This document shows positions 15,701 through 17,067 of a stretch of 17,067 nt of DNA, piece after piece. Positions within the stretch are counted from its first letter, which is position 1, and every line of letters begins with the position of its first letter. The notes beneath the pieces were generated by a model, which was given only the letters and a program-made list of their open reading frames with translations, did no database searches and had not been told where the DNA came from. Made by a program: the position numbers and the translations under genes. Source of the stretch: JAMCRM01 sp041685075 (GTDB lineage Bacteria > Acidobacteriota > Terriglobia > Bryobacterales > Bryobacteraceae); assembly GCA_041685075.1 (NCBI GenBank), contig JAWLGN010000097.1:1-17067 (forward strand), given 5' to 3'.

Positions 15701-16154
15701 GGGTGTTCAGGGGCAGGTCGTTGATGCGCCGGTTCTCCACGACCTTGCCGATGGTGGAGGTCGTGCTTTCAAGTTGCGAGGCCGCGGCGGTCACCGAAAT
15801 CGACTCGGTAATGGCGCCCAACTCGAGGCCTACGTCGAGGCGCGCCTGCTGCTGAACCTGCAGCACGATGCCGCTGCGCACCAGTTTCTTGAACCCAGCC
15901 GCTTCCACCTCCACTACGTACGGGCCCGGAGGCAGCGACAGAATGGTGTAGTTGCCTTGTTCATTCGTGGCCGCTTCGGCGCGGGCGTTGGTTCCGGTGT
16001 GGGTCGCGACCACCTGGGCTCCCTGGATGACCGCCCCGGTGCCGTCGCGGACGGTTCCCACGATACTCGCGGTGAACGTCTGGGCCAATGCCGCAGATCC
16101 GCACCACACCACCGGCACGAGAAAATATAGAAACAGATGTAATCTGCCCCTCAT
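12756..16154 (-). CDS. TonB-dependent receptor, Oar/CarboxypepD_reg type (complete)
   Basis: A complete 1132-residue outer-membrane receptor. A Sec signal peptide is at 1-25 (LFLYFLVPVVWCGSAALAQ). A carboxypeptidase-regulatory-like beta-sandwich spans about 28-110 (SIVGTVRDGTGAVIQGAQV, NEQGNYTILSLPPGPYVVEV). A plug domain spans about 115-250 (NDLPLNTRNVYSLLFLTAG, DILIDGVTS, VVNMVYKSGTNDIHGSAFEF). The remainder is a long beta-barrel ending in Trp. The start at 16154 is set by the signal peptide and an AAGGGAGG site 9 bases upstream; frame upstream of it looks non-coding. The substrate is unknown; in Acidobacteriota this class is expanded and often associated with polymer or peptide use. The leader contains two marked inverted repeats. 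It differs clearly from the receptor at the left edge, so the two are not a recent duplication. Confidence 0.94.
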   Translation of the reverse strand: MRGRLHLFLYFLVPVVWCGSAALAQTFTASIVGTVRDGTGAVIQGAQVVATHTGTNARAEAATNEQGNYTILSLPPGPYVVEVEAAGFKKLVRSGIVLQVQQQARLDVGLELGAITESISVTAAASQLESTTSTIGKVVENRRINDLPLNTRNVYSLLFLTAGTSGSVGNNYNNVSFEINGSGNRDILIDGVTSTQPTVNGVVGVSVFPSVDAIEEYKVLSSNMPAEFGRAAGGVVNMVYKSGTNDIHGSAFEFLRNSVLDANDFFANRNGVPLGSFKRSQFGGTISGPIRRNQTFFLVAYEGLRQRSYSSTTTSVPTELERGGDFSASRASNGQLIRIYDPFSTHPNPNGSGFVRDQFPGNVIPASRFDPVALNVLKYYPQANVAGHPVTGRDNFFKTAVSPLNTDNWDVRVDHLISARQKVFGRYSHRLVVDTAAQYFPDEITIAEGRIIQENRARNAVFEYSNTLSPTAIFTGRLGFARAGYLHSNQGLGFLPSSLGLPASIDSAVDRQMFPGFSVSGYRGLGGGDHRWNPFMTYSATASLAKVSGAHSFKFGFEGRLIRVNVWEARAAGSFSFTAGFTQGPNPNTASSTAGNGAASLLLGTPGSGNLIQAWKNVASQSFYYAGYVQDDWRITRSLTLNLGLRYELDTPRTERYNRMNYFDPEAPSPLAVPGHPDLKGGLVFVGVDGRTRHQQAYDWNNLAPRLGLAWQLNPQTVIRMAYGHMFGSSLMAAQGTVGPFGFRTENPLIGSLDGITPFNLLRNPWPEGFQPPPGAAEGLLTQTGANIQAVLWDGTKTPWSQQWNFTVQRQLPSDLLLEVAYVGNRGLQLTRGGEGTNNMNQLHPTHMSLGSQLNQSVDNPFQEAVGRGIHVASQVSRAQLLRPYPQFTDIQPLFTTGFSSTYHSLQVTATKRMTRGFQFDGVYTWSKLIGDGGGPQNWYDLRETRSVSGNPHRLIMSFLYELPFGRGRAFGGDVPSAVNWFIGGWQANGMVNLISGSYLTITASNTAGIFGTNTWALNNGRSAKLTGPVVERLEQYFDTSVFSQPPPFTFGNVRTLADVLGPGTRNFDLSLFKEFRPTERLRAQFRSEFLNAFNTPRFGGPTTGVTSSSFGRISSQSNSPRQIQFGLKFLW

Positions 16155-16178
16155 GACACCCCACCTCCCTTCACGCCG

Positions 16179-16203
16179 CTGCCGCAGCGCGGATCTGCGG
16201 CAG
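16179..16203. repeat. Perfect 9-bp hairpin just upstream of the receptor ribosome site
   Basis: CTGCCGCAG (16179-16187) is the exact reverse complement of CTGCGGCAG (16195-16203), with a 7-base loop. In the receptor mRNA its 3' edge is about 6 bases before the ribosome site, so it does not cover the site itself. No T run follows on either strand. Confidence 0.75.
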
Positions 16204-16234
16204 TTGGATAGAAATCTCCCCCCAGGCGCGTGAA

Positions 16235-16301
16235 CAGAATTTCCAGAAAGCACGCTACACCGGCTTTCACGCCAAAGCAAGCCTGCTTTCTGTAAATTCT
16301 G
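16235..16301. repeat. 18-bp inverted repeat with one mismatch, 31-bp spacer
   Basis: The left arm 16235-16252 (CAGAATTTCCAGAAAGCA) and the reverse complement of the right arm 16284-16301 (CAGAATTTACAGAAAGCA) agree at 17 of 18 positions. Within the spacer, AAAGCA (16274-16279) can instead pair with TGCTTT (16284-16289) over a 4-base loop, and GCTTT (16263-16267) with AAAGC (16274-16278). Alternative folds are therefore possible. The arms are AT-rich compared with their surroundings. Confidence 0.8.
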
Positions 16302-16338
16302 GGCGGGGGCGGGCGCGTCGCGGGGCCGGCTGCGCCCG

Positions 16339-17067
16339 CTACTTGAAGCGGTCTTCCTTCAGCGATTTCACGATGGTTCGCTTCAGCTCGAGCGCGTCGA
16401 GAGGCCCCGTCACCCTGTAGAGGTACTCGCCGTCGGGGCCGATGAGCACGGTGTACGGCAGCGCTGCGTTCCAGTCCTTGTCGAAGGCCTCCATCAGCTT
16501 GTACTTATCCGTCCCGGCGAACAGAAGATTGCGGTTCGAAGCCTGGTTCTTCTGGAGAAATGCGAGTACTTCCTTTTTCTCGTCCGGGTAGTTGGCTGAC
16601 ACCGTGATCATTTCAAACGCGCGATGGCGATACATCCGGTTGATGGTCACCAGTTCCGGAAACTCCGTAATGCACGGCCCGCACCAGGTGGCCCAGAAGT
16701 TGACCAGGCGCAACTTGCCCGAATCGTTCTTCCGCAGCGCTTGGAGCGTCTCGGCGTCGGCCGGCTCCACGGTGACCGGCTCCTTTGCCAGCTTGGCCAT
16801 GAACTGCCGCACGCTATCGGCCTTGCCCGCCCACTTGATGGAGCAGCCGAAGGCCCTGGTTTTGTCCACCGGCACCGGCTTGCCCGCCAGGAGCGCGTCG
16901 AGCGCGTTCCGCAGGTCGTGAACCTTCACGTATGCTTCGCGCTCGCTGTCGTCGATTCGCCCCACGTAGCGCAGTTTGCGCCCGGCATCGAAGACGAAGG
17001 CGTGCGGCGTGGCCATGGGGCCGTAAGCGCGGGAGATTCCCGTCCTGTCGCCCTCGTAGAGGTAAGG
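16339..17067 (-). CDS. Redoxin/thioredoxin-fold protein with WCGPC active site (N-terminus outside window)
   Basis: The frame is open to the right edge, so the 242 visible residues are the C-terminal part. The first visible stretch (YEGDRTGISRAYGPMATPHAFVFDAGRKLRYVGRIDDSE) matches the end of an AhpC/Redoxin-type thioredoxin fold with a cis-Pro TPH loop. After a linker, a second thioredoxin fold begins near residue 110 and carries FWATWCGPCITEFPEL, with the redox-active CxxC at 129-132, and a later cis-Pro loop (ALPYTVLIGPDG). The TlpA/ResA-like motif suggests a thiol-disulfide reductase of the envelope, but the signal or anchor that would confirm location lies outside the window. An ATG at 17016 is internal to the first fold and not the likely start. 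The downstream receptor begins 184 bp later on the same strand. Confidence 0.88.
   Translation of the reverse strand, partial: PYLYEGDRTGISRAYGPMATPHAFVFDAGRKLRYVGRIDDSEREAYVKVHDLRNALDALLAGKPVPVDKTRAFGCSIKWAGKADSVRQFMAKLAKEPVTVEPADAETLQALRKNDSGKLRLVNFWATWCGPCITEFPELVTINRMYRHRAFEMITVSANYPDEKKEVLAFLQKNQASNRNLLFAGTDKYKLMEAFDKDWNAALPYTVLIGPDGEYLYRVTGPLDALELKRTIVKSLKEDRFK

Larger units (their letters stand above)
16155..16338 (-). promoter_or_regulatory. Structured leader region upstream of the second TonB receptor
   Basis: A 184-bp gap between two minus-strand genes, starting just after the stop of the thioredoxin-like gene. It holds the ribosome site of the receptor (about 16163-16172), a 9-bp hairpin, a long inverted repeat and several smaller AAAGC/GCTTT pairs. 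No U-rich run follows either hairpin, so neither is a typical intrinsic terminator; operator or mRNA-structure roles are possible. Promoter elements could not be placed with confidence. Confidence 0.5.

Noticed and set aside
1..17067. Defence system, prophage, integrative element or biosynthetic cluster
   Set aside because: No integrase, transposase, nuclease-helicase pair, toxin-antitoxin pair, NRPS/PKS or phage structural gene is visible. The EEP hydrolase has a signal peptide, which argues against a cytoplasmic defence nuclease.

Overview
The window looks like GC-rich chromosomal DNA from an Acidobacteriota bacterium, most likely of the Solibacter/Bryobacter type. That placement is inferred from gene content: two very long TonB-dependent receptors that begin with a carboxypeptidase-regulatory-like domain, and a cytochrome-type DUF1549/DUF1553 gene followed directly by a Tat-exported DUF1501 gene. 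Both families are expanded in Acidobacteriota and Planctomycetota. No rRNA, tRNA, transposase, phage gene or CRISPR array was found, so this is not an obvious mobile island.

Left part (1-7551): a TonB-dependent receptor entering from the left edge (+) converges, with a 7-bp gap, on a minus-strand unit. That unit reads DUF1549/DUF1553 cytochrome-like protein, then DUF1501 protein. The DUF1549/DUF1553 reading frame is interrupted by two adjacent in-frame TAA codons (6172-6177), while both flanking halves stay in the same frame and look conserved. This is the clearest anomaly in the window.

Middle part (7552-11892): a probable stress or regulatory neighbourhood. From a divergent intergenic region, a BON-SRPBCC membrane-associated protein and a two-CBS-domain protein run on the plus strand. 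They converge on a second, paralogous two-CBS protein (-), which follows an RpoD/SigA-type sigma factor (-). A 317-bp gap upstream of the sigma gene carries three tandem copies of a 46-47 bp repeat. The repeat period is not a multiple of three, and the unit junctions can form small hairpins.

Right part (11893-17067, all minus): a thioredoxin-fold protein with a WCGPC active site (cut by the right edge), a complete 1132-residue TonB-dependent receptor with a signal peptide, and a secreted endonuclease/exonuclease/phosphatase-family hydrolase. The hydrolase start region touches or overlaps the receptor stop codon. The 184-bp leader in front of this receptor contains a 9-bp perfect hairpin just upstream of the ribosome binding site and an 18-bp inverted repeat with one mismatch.

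The outer parts read as envelope functions: uptake of large or complex substrates, secreted or periplasmic hydrolases, and redox proteins. The middle reads as regulation or stress adaptation. I see no clear defence or secondary-metabolite system. The best candidates for something new are the tandem-stop DUF1549/DUF1553 gene, the repeat leader of the sigma gene, and the structured leader of the second receptor.
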